Notes: generated by a model not told the origin, from the letters alone. Counted from the stretch's first letter, positions 42,780 to 52,467 are shown. The stretch is 64,000 nt of DNA from Cellulomonas avistercoris (GCF_014836445.1 NZ_JACSQV010000002.1:287466-351465); one strand, 5' to 3'. A program made the numbers and translations.

Positions 42780-44591
42780 ATGAGGACCGCACCGCTGACG
42801 GCGCAGGCACGACAGGACGCACTGGAGTCGCTGCGCCGCAGCTCCGAGCAGGGCCGCGAGCTCGACCTCCTGGTCGTGGGGGGTGGCGTCACGGGCGCGG
42901 GCATCGCGCTCGACGGCGTCACGCGCGGCCTGTCCACCGCGATCGTCGAGGGGCAGGACTGGGCGTCCGGGACGTCGAGCCGCTCGAGCAAGCTCGTCCA
43001 CGGCGGGCTGCGCTACCTGCAGATGCTCGACTTCCACCTCGTGCGCGAGGCGCTGACCGAGCGCGACCTGCTCATCACGCGCCTCGCGCCGCACCTGGTC
43101 AAGCCCGTGAGCTTCCTCTACCCGCTCGAGAACCGCGTGTGGGAGCGGGCGTACGTGGGGGCGGGCGTCGCGCTGTACGACACGCTCGCGTCGGTGTCCG
43201 GCACGCGGCGTGCCATGCCGATCCACCGCCACCTCACCCGCAAGGGCATGGAGCGGCTGTTCCCCGACCTGCGGCACGACGCCGCGATCGGCGCCGTCCG
43301 GTACTGGGACGCGAGCGTCGACGACGCGCGGCTCGTCGAGAGCCTCGTCCGCACGGCCGTGAGCTACGGCGCGCACGCGGCGTCGCGCACGCAGGTCGTC
43401 GACCTGCAGACGACGACGGGCGGGGCGATCACCGGCGCCGAGGTCGTCGACCTCGAGTCCGGCGAGCGCATCGACGTCCGCGCGCGCCACGTCATCAACG
43501 CGACCGGCGTGTGGACCGAGCAGACGGAGTCGCTCGCGGGCAGCGAGGGCGGGCTGCGGGTCCTGGCGTCCAAGGGCATCCACATCGTGGTGCCGCGCGC
43601 CCGGATCGAGGGCAACACCGGTCTGATCCTGCAGACCGAGAAGTCGGTGCTCTTCATCATCCCGTGGTCCCGGTACTGGGTGATCGGGACGACCGACACG
43701 CCGTGGGAGCAGGAGCTGACGCACCCCGTCGCCACGAGCGCCGACATCGACTACGTCATCGACCACGCCAACCAGGTGCTCTCGCGCCCGCTGACGCGCG
43801 AGGACGTCATCGGCACGTGGGCGGGCCTGCGCCCGCTGCTGCAGCCGGGGACCAAGGAGGGGACGTCGTCCGCCAAGGTCTCGCGCGAGCACACCGTGGC
43901 GTCACCCGCCCCGGGGCTGACCGTCGTCGCCGGCGGCAAGCTCACGACCTACCGGGTGATGGCCAAGGACGCCGTCGACTTCGCGCTCGGTGCGCGGGCC
44001 ACGACGCTGCCGTCGATCACGCACGAGGTGCCGCTCGTCGGTGCCGAGGGGCTCAAGGTCGTGCAGCGCCAGGCCCGGGCGATCGGTGCGCGCTACGGCT
44101 GGGACCGGCCGCGCCTCGACCACCTGCTGCACCGCTACGGCTCGCTGCTGCAGGAGCTCACCGACCTGTGCGACGAGCGCCCCGAGCTCGCCCGCCCGCT
44201 CGCGAACGCGCCCGCGTACATCGGCGCGGAGATCGTCTACGCCGTGAGCCACGAGGGCGCCCTGCACCTCGACGACGTCCTCATGCACCGCACGCGCCTC
44301 AACTACGAGCAGGCGGACAAGGGCACCGGCGCGCTCGAGGAGATCGCGGACCTCGTCGCGCCCGTCCTCGGCTGGGACGACGCGACGCGGCGCCGGGAGA
44401 TCGACGCGTACCGCGCGCGGGCGGCGGCCGAGGACGCCGCGGCCGCCGAGCCGGACGACGCGGCGGCGGAGCGCGTGCGCCTGCAGGCCCCCGACGTCGC
44501 CCCGCTGCTGCCGCTGGGCGACGACGCCGACCCGGGGACCAAGCCCGGCTCCCCCGCCGGGCGCGGCGCCTCGGGCCCGGCGGGCACGTGA
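42780..44591 (+). CDS. glpD: Glycerol-3-phosphate dehydrogenase (FAD)
   Basis: A 603-residue flavoenzyme that oxidises glycerol-3-phosphate to dihydroxyacetone phosphate and feeds electrons to quinone at the membrane. FAD dinucleotide fold LLVVGGGVTGAGIALDGVTRG, GTSSRSSKLVHGGLRYLQ, and the C-terminal GlpD domain (LLHRYGSLLQELTDLC, DDVLMHRTRLNYEQADKG). The last 45 residues are an Ala/Asp/Pro-rich tail. GGGAGGG lies 8 nt before the ATG. First gene of the glycerol operon; a strong hairpin follows its stop. Confidence 0.96.
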   Translation: MRTAPLTAQARQDALESLRRSSEQGRELDLLVVGGGVTGAGIALDGVTRGLSTAIVEGQDWASGTSSRSSKLVHGGLRYLQMLDFHLVREALTERDLLITRLAPHLVKPVSFLYPLENRVWERAYVGAGVALYDTLASVSGTRRAMPIHRHLTRKGMERLFPDLRHDAAIGAVRYWDASVDDARLVESLVRTAVSYGAHAASRTQVVDLQTTTGGAITGAEVVDLESGERIDVRARHVINATGVWTEQTESLAGSEGGLRVLASKGIHIVVPRARIEGNTGLILQTEKSVLFIIPWSRYWVIGTTDTPWEQELTHPVATSADIDYVIDHANQVLSRPLTREDVIGTWAGLRPLLQPGTKEGTSSAKVSREHTVASPAPGLTVVAGGKLTTYRVMAKDAVDFALGARATTLPSITHEVPLVGAEGLKVVQRQARAIGARYGWDRPRLDHLLHRYGSLLQELTDLCDERPELARPLANAPAYIGAEIVYAVSHEGALHLDDVLMHRTRLNYEQADKGTGALEEIADLVAPVLGWDDATRRREIDAYRARAAAEDAAAAEPDDAAAERVRLQAPDVAPLLPLGDDADPGTKPGSPAGRGASGPAGT

Positions 44592-44596
44592 GCACC

Positions 44597-44626
44597 GGGG
44601 TGCGGGTCACCGCCGACCCGCACCCC
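44597..44626 (+). terminator. 12-bp intercistronic hairpin between glpD and glpF
   Basis: GGGGTGCGGGTC and its exact complement around a 6-nt loop, 5 nt after the glpD stop and 67 nt before glpF. It may terminate partially or protect the glpD transcript end. Confidence 0.65.
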
Positions 44627-44692
44627 CGGGCGCCGCACCGCGGCTGCACGACCCGGCGGTGACCGCGACAACGACGTCGAGAGAGGCCTGAA

Positions 44693-45430
44693 GTGGACTA
44701 CACCATCGGTGATGCGTTCTGGTCGGAGACCATCGGCACCGCGATCCTCATCCTGCTGGGTGCCGGGGTGGTGGCCAACGCGATCCTGCCGCGGACCAAG
44801 GGGTCCGCCGGCGGGTGGCTGCTCATCAACTTCGGCTGGGGCATCGGCGTCTACGCCGGCGTCTACGCGGCCTACAAGTCCGGCGCCCACATCAACCCCG
44901 CCGTGACCATCGGCATCTGGGCGTCGGGCGCGGAGGAGTTCGCCCCCGGCATCCCGGTGACGGCGAGCAACGGGTTCCTGTACGTCGTGGCGCAGATGCT
45001 CGGCGCCGTGATCGGTGCCCTGCTGGCGTTCCTCGTCTACAAGAAGCACTTCGACCAGGACGCCGAGCCGGCGGTGAAGCTGGGCGTCTTCTCGACGGGC
45101 CCGGAGCTGCGCTCCTACGGCTGGAACCTCCTCACCGAGGTCGTCGCCACGTTCGTGCTGGTGTTCATCGTGCTGGCCTTCGGCGAGACGCCCGCGGAGG
45201 TCGGACCGCTGGCTGTGGCCCTCCTCGTCGTCGGCATCGGCGCAAGCCTCGGTGGCCCCACGGGCTACGCCATCAACCCGGCGCGCGACCTGGGCCCGCG
45301 CATCGTCCACGCCCTGCTGCCCATCCGCGGCAAGGGGTCGTCCGACTGGGCGTACTCCTGGGTCCCCATCGTGGGACCCCTGCTCGGTGGCGTCCTCGCC
45401 GGGCTCGCCGCCAGCGTGTACATCGGCTGA
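44693..45430 (+). CDS. glpF: Glycerol uptake facilitator (MIP/aquaglyceroporin family)
   Basis: A 245-residue channel with six hydrophobic helices and the two NPA half-helices: [13 protein letters not shown] and [13 protein letters not shown]. The Asp after the second NPA (NPARD) is the glycerol-facilitator signature. It admits glycerol by facilitated diffusion. GAGAGG lies about 9 nt before the GTG at 44693. glpK follows after 40 nt. Confidence 0.95.
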   Translation: MDYTIGDAFWSETIGTAILILLGAGVVANAILPRTKGSAGGWLLINFGWGIGVYAGVYAAYKSGAHINPAVTIGIWASGAEEFAPGIPVTASNGFLYVVAQMLGAVIGALLAFLVYKKHFDQDAEPAVKLGVFSTGPELRSYGWNLLTEVVATFVLVFIVLAFGETPAEVGPLAVALLVVGIGASLGGPTGYAINPARDLGPRIVHALLPIRGKGSSDWAYSWVPIVGPLLGGVLAGLAASVYIG

Positions 45431-45470
45431 CCCCCGCGCACCCCCACCCTTCCCGAGGAGAGGCAGACGC

Positions 45471-46991
45471 ATGACCGACACCTACGTGCTGGCGATCGAC
45501 CAGGGCACCACCTCCACCCGCGCCATGATCTTCGACCACGGCGGGCAGGTCGTGTCCGTGGGGCAGAAGGAGCACGAGCAGATCTTCCCGAGGGCGGGGT
45601 GGGTCGAGCACGACGCGAAGGAGATCTGGGTCAACACCCGCGAGGTCGTCGGCATGGCCCTGGGCCGCGCCAGCCTCACGCACGAGGACATCGCCGCCGT
45701 CGGCATCACCAACCAGCGCGAGACCGCCGTCGTGTGGGACCGGGAGACCGGCGAGCCCGTGCACAACGCGATCGTCTGGCAGGACACGCGCACCCAGAAG
45801 ATCTGCGACGAGCTCGCGGCGCTCGGCGGCGGGGCCGAGCGGTACAAGGACCGCGTCGGACTGCCGCTCGCCACGTACTTCTCCGGCCCCAAGATCCGCT
45901 GGATCCTCGACAACGTCGAGGGTGCGCGCGAGAAGGCCGAGGCCGGCAGGCTCGCGTTCGGCAACACCGACTCCTGGGTGCTGTGGAACATGACCGGCGG
46001 CGTCAAGGGCGGCCTGCACGTCACCGACCCGACCAACGCGTCGCGCACGATGCTGATGAACATCGACTCGCTCACGTGGAACGAGGAGATCGCCGGCGAG
46101 ATGGGCATCCCGCTGTCGATGCTGCCGGAGATCCGCTCGTCGTCCGAGGTGTACGGCGAGGGCCGCAAGGGCGGCCTGCTCCCCGGCGTGCCGATCGCGG
46201 GCATCCTGGGCGACCAGCAGGCCGCGACGTTCGGCCAGGCGTGCTTCGAGGTCGGGCAGGCCAAGAACACGTACGGCACCGGCAACTTCATGCTCATCAA
46301 CACGGGCACCGAGCCGGTCGCCTCCGAGAACGGGCTGCTGACGACCGTCTGCTACAAGATCGGCGACCAGGACACCGTCTACGCGCTCGAGGGCTCGATC
46401 GCCGTCACGGGCTCGCTCGTGCAGTGGCTGCGCGACAACCTGGGGATCATCTCGTCCGCGCCGGAGGTGGAGCGGCTCGCGGCGTCCGTCGAGGACAACG
46501 GCGGCGTGTACTTCGTCCCCGCCTTCTCGGGGCTCTTCGCGCCGTACTGGCGGTCCGACGCGCGCGGAGCCATCGTCGGCCTCACGCGGTACGTGACGAA
46601 GGAGCACATCGCACGCGCCGCGCTGGAGGCCACGGCCTTCCAGACGCGCGAGGTGCTCGACGCCATGAACGCCGACTCGGGGGTCGACCTCACCGAGCTC
46701 AAGGTGGACGGTGGCATGGTCGCCAACGAGGCGCTCATGCAGTTCCAGGCCGACATCCTCGGGGTGCCGGTCGTGCGGCCCAAGGTCGCGGAGACCACCG
46801 CGCTCGGTGCGGCGTACGCAGCCGGCATCGCCGTCGGCTACTGGTCCGGCGAGCAGGACGTCATCGACAACTGGGCGGAGGACAAGCGCTGGGAGCCCGC
46901 GATGGACGGGGACGAGCGCGACCGCCAGTACCGGTTGTGGAAGAAGGCCGTCACCAAGTCGTTCGACTGGGTGGACGACGACGTGCGGTGA
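45471..46991 (+). CDS. glpK: Glycerol kinase
   Basis: A 506-residue FGGY kinase that phosphorylates glycerol to glycerol-3-phosphate. [16 protein letters not shown] is the N-terminal phosphate loop, [17 protein letters not shown] and IVWQDTRT the substrate region, [30 protein letters not shown] the first FGGY signature, and [21 protein letters not shown], then [22 protein letters not shown] near the end. GAGGAGAGG is 6 nt before the ATG. Last gene of the operon; its stop is 12 nt from the convergent STAS gene. Confidence 0.97.
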   Translation: MTDTYVLAIDQGTTSTRAMIFDHGGQVVSVGQKEHEQIFPRAGWVEHDAKEIWVNTREVVGMALGRASLTHEDIAAVGITNQRETAVVWDRETGEPVHNAIVWQDTRTQKICDELAALGGGAERYKDRVGLPLATYFSGPKIRWILDNVEGAREKAEAGRLAFGNTDSWVLWNMTGGVKGGLHVTDPTNASRTMLMNIDSLTWNEEIAGEMGIPLSMLPEIRSSSEVYGEGRKGGLLPGVPIAGILGDQQAATFGQACFEVGQAKNTYGTGNFMLINTGTEPVASENGLLTTVCYKIGDQDTVYALEGSIAVTGSLVQWLRDNLGIISSAPEVERLAASVEDNGGVYFVPAFSGLFAPYWRSDARGAIVGLTRYVTKEHIARAALEATAFQTREVLDAMNADSGVDLTELKVDGGMVANEALMQFQADILGVPVVRPKVAETTALGAAYAAGIAVGYWSGEQDVIDNWAEDKRWEPAMDGDERDRQYRLWKKAVTKSFDWVDDDVR

Positions 46992-47003
46992 CGCACGGCG
47001 GGG

Positions 47004-47375
47004 TCACGACGCGACGACGGGGCCGGGCTCGACGCGACGCAGGACCGCGTCGAGCCCGAGCGCCGTCAGCACGCGCGCGACGTTCGGCGTGACGTGCTGC
47101 ACGACGCACCGCACGCCGGCGTCGGCACAGGAGTGCTCGCAGCGCGCGATGAACGTCAGCCCGGTGGCACCGAGCAGTGAGACGTCCGCCAGGTCGAGGG
47201 CGACCGGCAGCCGGAGCTCGACGACGCGGGCCATCGCGGCATCGGCCTGCTGCTGCAGCGCGACGTCGATCTCACCGACCAGACGCACGACGAGCGTGCG
47301 GCCGTCGGCACCCGTGGTGACACGCGTCGTGATGCTGCCGGACGTGGGGTCGGAGAACGGGGTGGAGCCGGGCAC
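47004..47375 (-). CDS. STAS-domain (anti-anti-sigma-like) protein lacking the phospho-serine
   Basis: A 123-residue STAS protein with RTLVVRLVGEIDVALQQQADAAM and VALDLADVSLLGATGLTFIARCEHSC. In SpoIIAA/RsbV proteins the second segment reads DSSG with the phosphorylated Ser; here it is GATG, so the usual target is missing and only a Thr follows. It might be a constitutive or differently regulated partner-switch protein. The GTG at 47375 has only a weak GGGGG site upstream. Separated from the RsbW-like kinase at 17895. Confidence 0.8.
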   Translation of the reverse strand: MPGSTPFSDPTSGSITTRVTTGADGRTLVVRLVGEIDVALQQQADAAMARVVELRLPVALDLADVSLLGATGLTFIARCEHSCADAGVRCVVQHVTPNVARVLTALGLDAVLRRVEPGPVVAS

Positions 47376-47791
47376 GAGATCGCCCCCAAGGCGAGTACTG
47401 CGAGCCGCACCAGGAGCTGGGACGGCCGTGCACGTCAAGGGCGGAGAACCAGATCGCACGCCGACGCCTCGTACGACCTCACTGTCTCACGGGACCCAGC
47501 GCGGCGACCGGGATTCGGTCCTCCGCATCGCGACCGTCGTGCACCCGGACCAGTCCGTGCCGACGGCGCGCGCCCGTGGCCGCGAGCGCGTCCGGCGACG
47601 CGAGGTTCACGGCGCTGTCGCAACCCGTCCTCCATGGCCACGGTGATCTCGTCCTGCTGCCCGCCGAGCACCTCGACCCCTCGTCGGGCGTCGTGACGAC
47701 CGGGACGTTCCGGATGCGCGAGACGCGCGCCGTGCGCACCCTGGAGGGCACTCGACAGCACCCCGCAGGGCACCCGACCCGGAGGATCCAC
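47376..47791. other. 416-nt intergenic region with no recognised gene
   Basis: Divergent space between the STAS gene and the dehydrogenase. Open frames on both strands here have no recognisable protein pattern; the plus frame simply runs into the dehydrogenase from an upstream ATG at 47576 with no ribosome site. It must hold promoters for both genes, but I see no clear -10/-35 pair and no strong hairpin. Confidence 0.5.
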
Positions 47792-48940
47792 ATGCGAGCG
47801 ATGGTCTACCGCGGGCCGTACAAGGTCCGCGTCGAGGAGAAGGACGTCCCCGTCATCGAGCACCCGAACGACGCCGTCGTCCGGGTCGTCAGGGCCGCCA
47901 TCTGCGGCTCCGACCTGCACCTTTACCACGGCATGATGCCGGACACGCGGATCGGCCACACGTTCGGGCACGAGTTCGTCGGCGTCGTGGAGAAGGTCGG
48001 ACCGTCGGTGCAGAACCTGCAGGTCGGCGACCGCGTCATGGTCCCGTTCAACGTCTACTGCGGCACGTGCTTCTTCTGCGCGCGCGGCCTGTACTCGAAC
48101 TGCCACAACGTGAACCCCAACGCGACGGCCGTGGGCGGCATCTACGGCTACTCGCACACCACCGGTGGCTACGACGGCGGGCAGGCGGAGTACGTGCGCG
48201 TGCCGTTCGCGGACGTCGGACCCTCGAAGATCCCCGACTGGCTCGACGACGACGACGCCGTGCTCATGACCGACGCGCTCGCGACCGGCTACTTCGGCGC
48301 CCAGCTCGCCGACATCGTCGAGGGCGACACCGTCGTGGTGCTCGGCGCCGGGCCCGTGGGGCTGTTCGCCGCACGCTCGGCGTGGCTCATGGGCGCCGGG
48401 CGCGTGATCGTCGTCGACCAGCTCGAGTACCGGCTCGAGAAGGCCCGCGAGTTCGCGTACGCCGAGACCCGCAACTACGCCGAGTACGACGACATCGTCG
48501 TCGAGCTGAAGAAGGCGACCGACGGGCTGGGCGCGGACCGCGTCATCGAGGCCGTCGGCGCGGAGGCCGACGGCAACCTGGTGCAGCACGTCACCGCCGC
48601 CAAGCTCAAGCTGCAGGGCGGCTCACCGATCGCGCTGAACTGGGCGATCGACGGGGTCCGCAAGGGCGGGACGGTGTCGGTCATGGGCGCGTACGGGCCG
48701 ATCTTCTCGGCCGTGAAGTTCGGCGACGCCATGAACAAGGGCCTGACCCTGCGCATGAACCAGGCGCCGGCCAAGCGCCAGTGGCCGCGGCTGCTCGAGC
48801 ACATCCAGGCGGGCTACCTCAAGCCGAGCGACGTGGTCACGCACCGGATCCCGCTGGAGCACATCGCCGAGGGCTACCACGTCATGTCGTCCAAGCTGGA
48901 CGGCTGCATCAAGCCGCTGATCATCCCCTCCCAGGACTGA
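47792..48940 (+). CDS. Zinc-dependent alcohol/formaldehyde-type dehydrogenase
   Basis: A 382-residue medium-chain dehydrogenase of the glutathione-independent formaldehyde dehydrogenase subgroup. Catalytic zinc ligands in RAAICGSDLHLYHGMMP and GHTFGHEFVGVVEKVG; structural-zinc loop CGTCFFCARGLYSNC (four Cys). Rossmann motif VVVLGAGPVGLFAARSAWLMGA. Substrate is a small aldehyde or alcohol; NAD is the likely cofactor. GGAGG lies 6 nt before the ATG. It is followed after 12 nt by a membrane protein gene and the two are probably one operon. Confidence 0.93.
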   Translation: MRAMVYRGPYKVRVEEKDVPVIEHPNDAVVRVVRAAICGSDLHLYHGMMPDTRIGHTFGHEFVGVVEKVGPSVQNLQVGDRVMVPFNVYCGTCFFCARGLYSNCHNVNPNATAVGGIYGYSHTTGGYDGGQAEYVRVPFADVGPSKIPDWLDDDDAVLMTDALATGYFGAQLADIVEGDTVVVLGAGPVGLFAARSAWLMGAGRVIVVDQLEYRLEKAREFAYAETRNYAEYDDIVVELKKATDGLGADRVIEAVGAEADGNLVQHVTAAKLKLQGGSPIALNWAIDGVRKGGTVSVMGAYGPIFSAVKFGDAMNKGLTLRMNQAPAKRQWPRLLEHIQAGYLKPSDVVTHRIPLEHIAEGYHVMSSKLDGCIKPLIIPSQD

Positions 48941-48952
48941 GAGGACCCCACG

Positions 48953-49510
48953 ATGCCGTACACCGCCGCCAAGCCCCCGCTGCCCGAGACGCCCGAGCAG
49001 CTGCGCGCACGCATCCCCGGCTGGGGCGCCGACCTCGACCCCGCGGACCGGCCGCAGGTCCCGCGCGAGCGGACCGACCTGCCGAACGGCGCGCACTGGG
49101 ACTTCCCCGAGCGCCAGCCCGAGACCTACCCGCGAGAGCGGTCGATCGAGCACGAGATGCTGCCGCCCGTCTTCGGCACGGCCCAGCCGCTGCACGGGCT
49201 GTCGGGCCGGATCCGCCGCTACTCCTACGAGCGCTTCAGCGAGGGGCGCGCGGCGCACTGGCTGCTGCTCATCGCGGCGGACCGCGTCGAGGCCGGCGGT
49301 GCGCACCTGCGGTCCATGCTGACGCTGCGCCCCGACAACCCGATCACCGAGACGGGGATCCTGTCCGAGGTGCGCCGGCACCCGGTCGCCTCGCGCCGGG
49401 GACGGCCGGACGTGCGGCACCAGGTGCTCGACCCGCTGATCGTCGCCGGGCCGTGGATCCTCGGCGGGCTCGCGGCCGCGGGCGTCGTGCGGGCGCTCCG
49501 CCGCCGCTGA
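48953..49510 (+). CDS. Conserved-type hypothetical, C-terminal membrane helix, coupled to the dehydrogenase
   Basis: A 185-residue protein. Residues 1-65 are Pro/Arg/Asp-rich (LPETPEQLRARIPGWGADLDPADRPQVPRERTD, here cited in parts). The middle has EMLPPVFGTAQPLHGLSGRIRRYSYERFSEGRAAHWLLLIAADRVE, in parts as visible. The end (LIVAGPWILGGLAAAGVVRALRRR) is one membrane helix followed by a basic tail. No enzyme motif. GAGAGG precedes the ATG. Genomic coupling suggests it docks or supports the dehydrogenase at the membrane; this is inference. Confidence 0.7.
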   Translation: MPYTAAKPPLPETPEQLRARIPGWGADLDPADRPQVPRERTDLPNGAHWDFPERQPETYPRERSIEHEMLPPVFGTAQPLHGLSGRIRRYSYERFSEGRAAHWLLLIAADRVEAGGAHLRSMLTLRPDNPITETGILSEVRRHPVASRRGRPDVRHQVLDPLIVAGPWILGGLAAAGVVRALRRR

Positions 49511-49521
49511 CACCGCCACCA

Positions 49522-49556
49522 CCGGCCGGCGCGGGCGCTCCGTCGGCGCCGGCCGG
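49522..49556. terminator. 11-bp bidirectional hairpin between convergent genes
   Basis: CCGGCCGGCGC and its exact complement with a 13-nt loop, 12 nt from each of the flanking stop codons. Confidence 0.75.
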
Positions 49557-49567
49557 CGGTCAGGCGG

Positions 49568-50599
49568 TCAGCGCGGGTCGGCGGTCAGGCGACCGTCGGC
49601 GTGCACGGCCAGCGGTGCGATCCGCACGTTGCGCAGGTGGTCACGGCCCGAGACCTGTGCGTCGTGGTAGAGCAGGTACCAGCGGCCGTCGACCTGGGCG
49701 AACGAACCGTGCGTGGTCCAGCCGGCGACCGGCTCGAGGACCGTGCCGCGGTACGTGAAGGGCCCGTACGGCGAGTCCGACGTCGCGTTCGCGAGCGTGT
49801 GGCTGCTGCCCGTCGAGTAGAGCAGGTGGTAGACGCCGTCGATGCGCGAGACCCAGGGCCCCTCGAAGAAGCGGCGGGGGTCGCCCTGCGTCAGCGGGAC
49901 GCCGGCCTCGTCGGTGATGGCCACCTCGCGCGTCGGCTCGGCGAGCGCGAGCAGGTCGTCCGTCAGCCGGGCCACGCGGGGGCCGAGCGCCGGTGCGTCG
50001 GGCGCCGGGTACGCGTCGACGCCGGTGTACGTGTCGCCGTCCCACCGCTGCAGCTGGCCGCCCTGCAGACCGCCGACGTACAGGTACACGCTGCCGTCGT
50101 GGTCCGCGAGGACCGCGGGGTCGATGCTGCCGACACCGGCGAGGGGCTCGGGCTCGGCGACGTACGGGCCGGTCGGCGACGACGACGTCGCGACGCCGAT
50201 GCGGAAGACGCCCTCGTGGTCCCGGGCGGGGAAGACCAGGTAGTAGGTGTCGCCGCGCCGCGCGGCGTCCGGCGCCCACATCTGGCGGGACGCCCAGGGC
50301 ACGTCGTCGACGTGCAGCACGGGGCCGTGGTCGAGCGCGGGACCACCCAGGTCGCGCAGCTCGATGACGTGGTAGTCGCGCATGTCGTAGTGGCCGCCGT
50401 CGTCGTCGTCCGAGGCGCCCGTGTCCTCGTCGTGCGAGGTGAACACGTAGAGCACGTCGTCCCAGACGTGCCCCGACGGGTCCGCCGTCCATACGTCCGC
50501 GACGAGCGGGCCGTCCAGCAGCGCCCCCGCGGCGGCCGTGCCGGCCGCCTCCCCCGTGCGCGTGACGTCCTCGACGCCCGTCCCCGCTCCGCTCACCAC
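49568..50599 (-). CDS. Glycoside hydrolase family 43-like
   Basis: A 343-residue five-bladed beta-propeller glycosidase. Catalytic triad pattern: Asp near DGPLVADVWTADPSG, Asp in VGSIDPAVLADHDGSVYLYVGG, and Glu in RRFFEGPWVSRIDGVYHLLYSTG. GH43 enzymes act on arabinan or xylan side chains. No signal peptide is visible, so it may work on imported oligosaccharides. The GTG at 50599 or 50596 has only a weak site. It lies 119 nt downstream of the SDR gene on the same strand. Confidence 0.82.
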   Translation of the reverse strand: MVSGAGTGVEDVTRTGEAAGTAAAGALLDGPLVADVWTADPSGHVWDDVLYVFTSHDEDTGASDDDDGGHYDMRDYHVIELRDLGGPALDHGPVLHVDDVPWASRQMWAPDAARRGDTYYLVFPARDHEGVFRIGVATSSSPTGPYVAEPEPLAGVGSIDPAVLADHDGSVYLYVGGLQGGQLQRWDGDTYTGVDAYPAPDAPALGPRVARLTDDLLALAEPTREVAITDEAGVPLTQGDPRRFFEGPWVSRIDGVYHLLYSTGSSHTLANATSDSPYGPFTYRGTVLEPVAGWTTHGSFAQVDGRWYLLYHDAQVSGRDHLRNVRIAPLAVHADGRLTADPR

Positions 50600-50718
50600 G
50601 TGCCGCCCATCTGCTCACCGCTGCCACGCCCCCGTCGGACGTGACGCGACCGCACCCTACCGGCCGCCGGACGCACCAGGTTGCGCACGGGCCGACGAAA
50701 CTTCCGGAACGCCGCCGG

Positions 50719-51471
50719 TCAACGGAACCACGCGCCGCCGTTCACGTCGAGGACGGCCCCCGTGACGAACGCCGCGCCGTCCGACGCCAGGTGCACCACG
50801 GCCGCGGCCACGTCCTCGGGCGTGCCCGCGCGTCCCAGCGGCGTCGCCGCGACGGCCGCGCGCTGCGCCGGCTCGGGGGTGTGCGTGGCGTGGAACGGCG
50901 TACCGCCGATGAAGCCCGGAGCCACGGCGTTCACCGTGATCCTGCGGGGCCCCAGCTCGCGCGCGAGGGCCCGGGTGAAACCTTCGAGCGCCGCCTTCGC
51001 CGTCGCGTACGGCACGCCGCCGGTCCCGCCGCCGGCGACGCCCGCCTGCGAGCCGACGGTGACGATGCGTCCGCCGTCGGGGAGCAGCGGCAGCGCCGCC
51101 CGCGTGGCGTAGAACGCGGAGGACAGGTTGAGGTCCATGACCTGGTGCCAGTGCGCGTCGTCCGTGCTCGCCAGGGGGCGACGGTCGACCAGACCCCCGA
51201 CGTTGTTGACGAGGATGTCGAGCCCGCCGAGCGCGTCCGCCGCGGCGGTGACCGCCGCGTCCACGTCCCAGCTGCGGCGCGCGTCGAGCTGCACCGCGAA
51301 CGCGTGGCGCCGCATCCCCTCGATCTCCGCCACCACGGGCCGCGCATCGTGCGACAGGTGGGTGACGGCCACGTCGACCCCGGCACGGGCCAACGCGACG
51401 GCGACGGCCCGGCCGATCCCGGCGGCCCCGCCCGTGACCAGGGCACGACGGCCGACGAGGTCCGGCGTCAT
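50719..51471 (-). CDS. Short-chain dehydrogenase/reductase
   Basis: A 250-residue classical SDR. Cofactor motif LVTGGAAGIGRA, structural NNVGG, catalytic Ser in VTVGSQAG, Tyr-x3-Lys in VPYATAKAAL, and the C-terminal FVTGAVLDVNGGAW. NAD(P)-dependent oxidation/reduction of a sugar or keto acid is likely; with the GH43 gene downstream it may belong to pentose or uronate use, which is inference. GGGAGG lies 5 nt before the ATG. Divergent from xth. Confidence 0.93.
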   Translation of the reverse strand: MTPDLVGRRALVTGGAAGIGRAVAVALARAGVDVAVTHLSHDARPVVAEIEGMRRHAFAVQLDARRSWDVDAAVTAAADALGGLDILVNNVGGLVDRRPLASTDDAHWHQVMDLNLSSAFYATRAALPLLPDGGRIVTVGSQAGVAGGGTGGVPYATAKAALEGFTRALARELGPRRITVNAVAPGFIGGTPFHATHTPEPAQRAAVAATPLGRAGTPEDVAAAVVHLASDGAAFVTGAVLDVNGGAWFR

Positions 51472-51661
51472 CGGTCCTCCCAGGTGTCGCGGCGCACGGG
51501 CGCGGGGGCCCGTTCTGTCCGATTCGTCCGGACACGGCACGGTAGCGGGTGGCGCCCCGGGCCACCAGCGACCTGCGCCGAGGTCACCGGACCGGGCGAC
51601 GTGGGCACGCGGGGGCTGCGCCGTCGCTCCGGCGAGGGCCTGCGCTGTCGGTCCGCGCCGG

Positions 51662-51667
51662 TAGCCT
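51662..51667 (+). promoter_or_regulatory. -10 hexamer TAGCCT for xth
   Basis: Eight nt before the ATG at 51676, the longest gap of the set. Confidence 0.45.
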
Positions 51668-51675
51668 CGGGCGCC

Positions 51676-52467
51676 ATGCGCCTCGCGACCTGGAACATCA
51701 ACTCGATCCGCGCCCGGCTGGACCGTGCCGTGGCCTTCCTGGAGCGCACCGGCGTCGACGTGCTCGCCCTGCAGGAGACCAAGGTGAAGGACGAGGCGTT
51801 CCCCCGCGCGCCGTTCGAGGCGCTGGGCTACGAGGTCGCGACGCACGGGCACTCGCAGTGGAACGGCGTCGCGATCGTCTCGCGCGTCGGCCTGGCGGAC
51901 GTCGAGCGCGGCTTCCCCGGCCAGCCGACGTGGGGCGACCCCGCGGTGGCCGAGGCCCGTGCGCTGGGCGCGACCTGCGGCGGTGTCCGCGTGTGGAGCC
52001 TGTACGTGCCGAACGGGCGCGAGATCGACGACCCGCACTACACCTACAAGCTCGACTGGCTCGCCGCGCTGCGCGACGCCGCGCAGGGCTGGCTGGCCGA
52101 CCCCGCGGCGCAGGTCGCGCTCGTCGGCGACTGGAACATCGCACCCCTCGACACCGACGTGTGGGACGTCGCCCGGTTCGCGGGCCGCACGCACGTGACG
52201 CCCGCCGAGCGCGACGCGTTCGAGGCCATCGCGCGGGCGGGCTACACCGAGGTGTCGCGCACGCACCTGCCCGCCGAGCACACGTACACCTACTGGGACT
52301 ACCAGCAGCTGCGCTTCCCCCGCAACGAGGGCATGCGCATCGACCTGACGTACGCCAGCCCCGCCCTCGCGGCGCGCGTCACCGGCGTGCGGATCGAGCG
52401 CGACGAGCGCAAGGGCAAGCAGCCGTCGGACCACGTGCCCGTCGTCCTCGAGATCGACGCACCGTGA
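51676..52467 (+). CDS. xth: Exodeoxyribonuclease III
   Basis: A 263-residue AP endonuclease/3'-5' exonuclease. Motifs in order: ATWNINSIRARLD (Asn), LALQETKVKDEAFPR (Glu metal ligand), NGVAIVSR, LYVPNGREIDDPHYTYKLDWL (Tyr and Asp), LVGDWNIAPLDTDVWD (Asp-x-Asn), RNEGMRIDLTYASP and QPSDHVPVVLEI (Asp-His pair). It repairs abasic sites. Single gene, probably leaderless. Confidence 0.95.
   Translation: MRLATWNINSIRARLDRAVAFLERTGVDVLALQETKVKDEAFPRAPFEALGYEVATHGHSQWNGVAIVSRVGLADVERGFPGQPTWGDPAVAEARALGATCGGVRVWSLYVPNGREIDDPHYTYKLDWLAALRDAAQGWLADPAAQVALVGDWNIAPLDTDVWDVARFAGRTHVTPAERDAFEAIARAGYTEVSRTHLPAEHTYTYWDYQQLRFPRNEGMRIDLTYASPALAARVTGVRIERDERKGKQPSDHVPVVLEIDAP

Noticed and set aside
47576..47791. 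N-terminal extension of the zinc dehydrogenase
   Set aside because: No ribosome site at the upstream ATG, while GGAGG precedes the ATG at 47792, where the family N-terminus begins.
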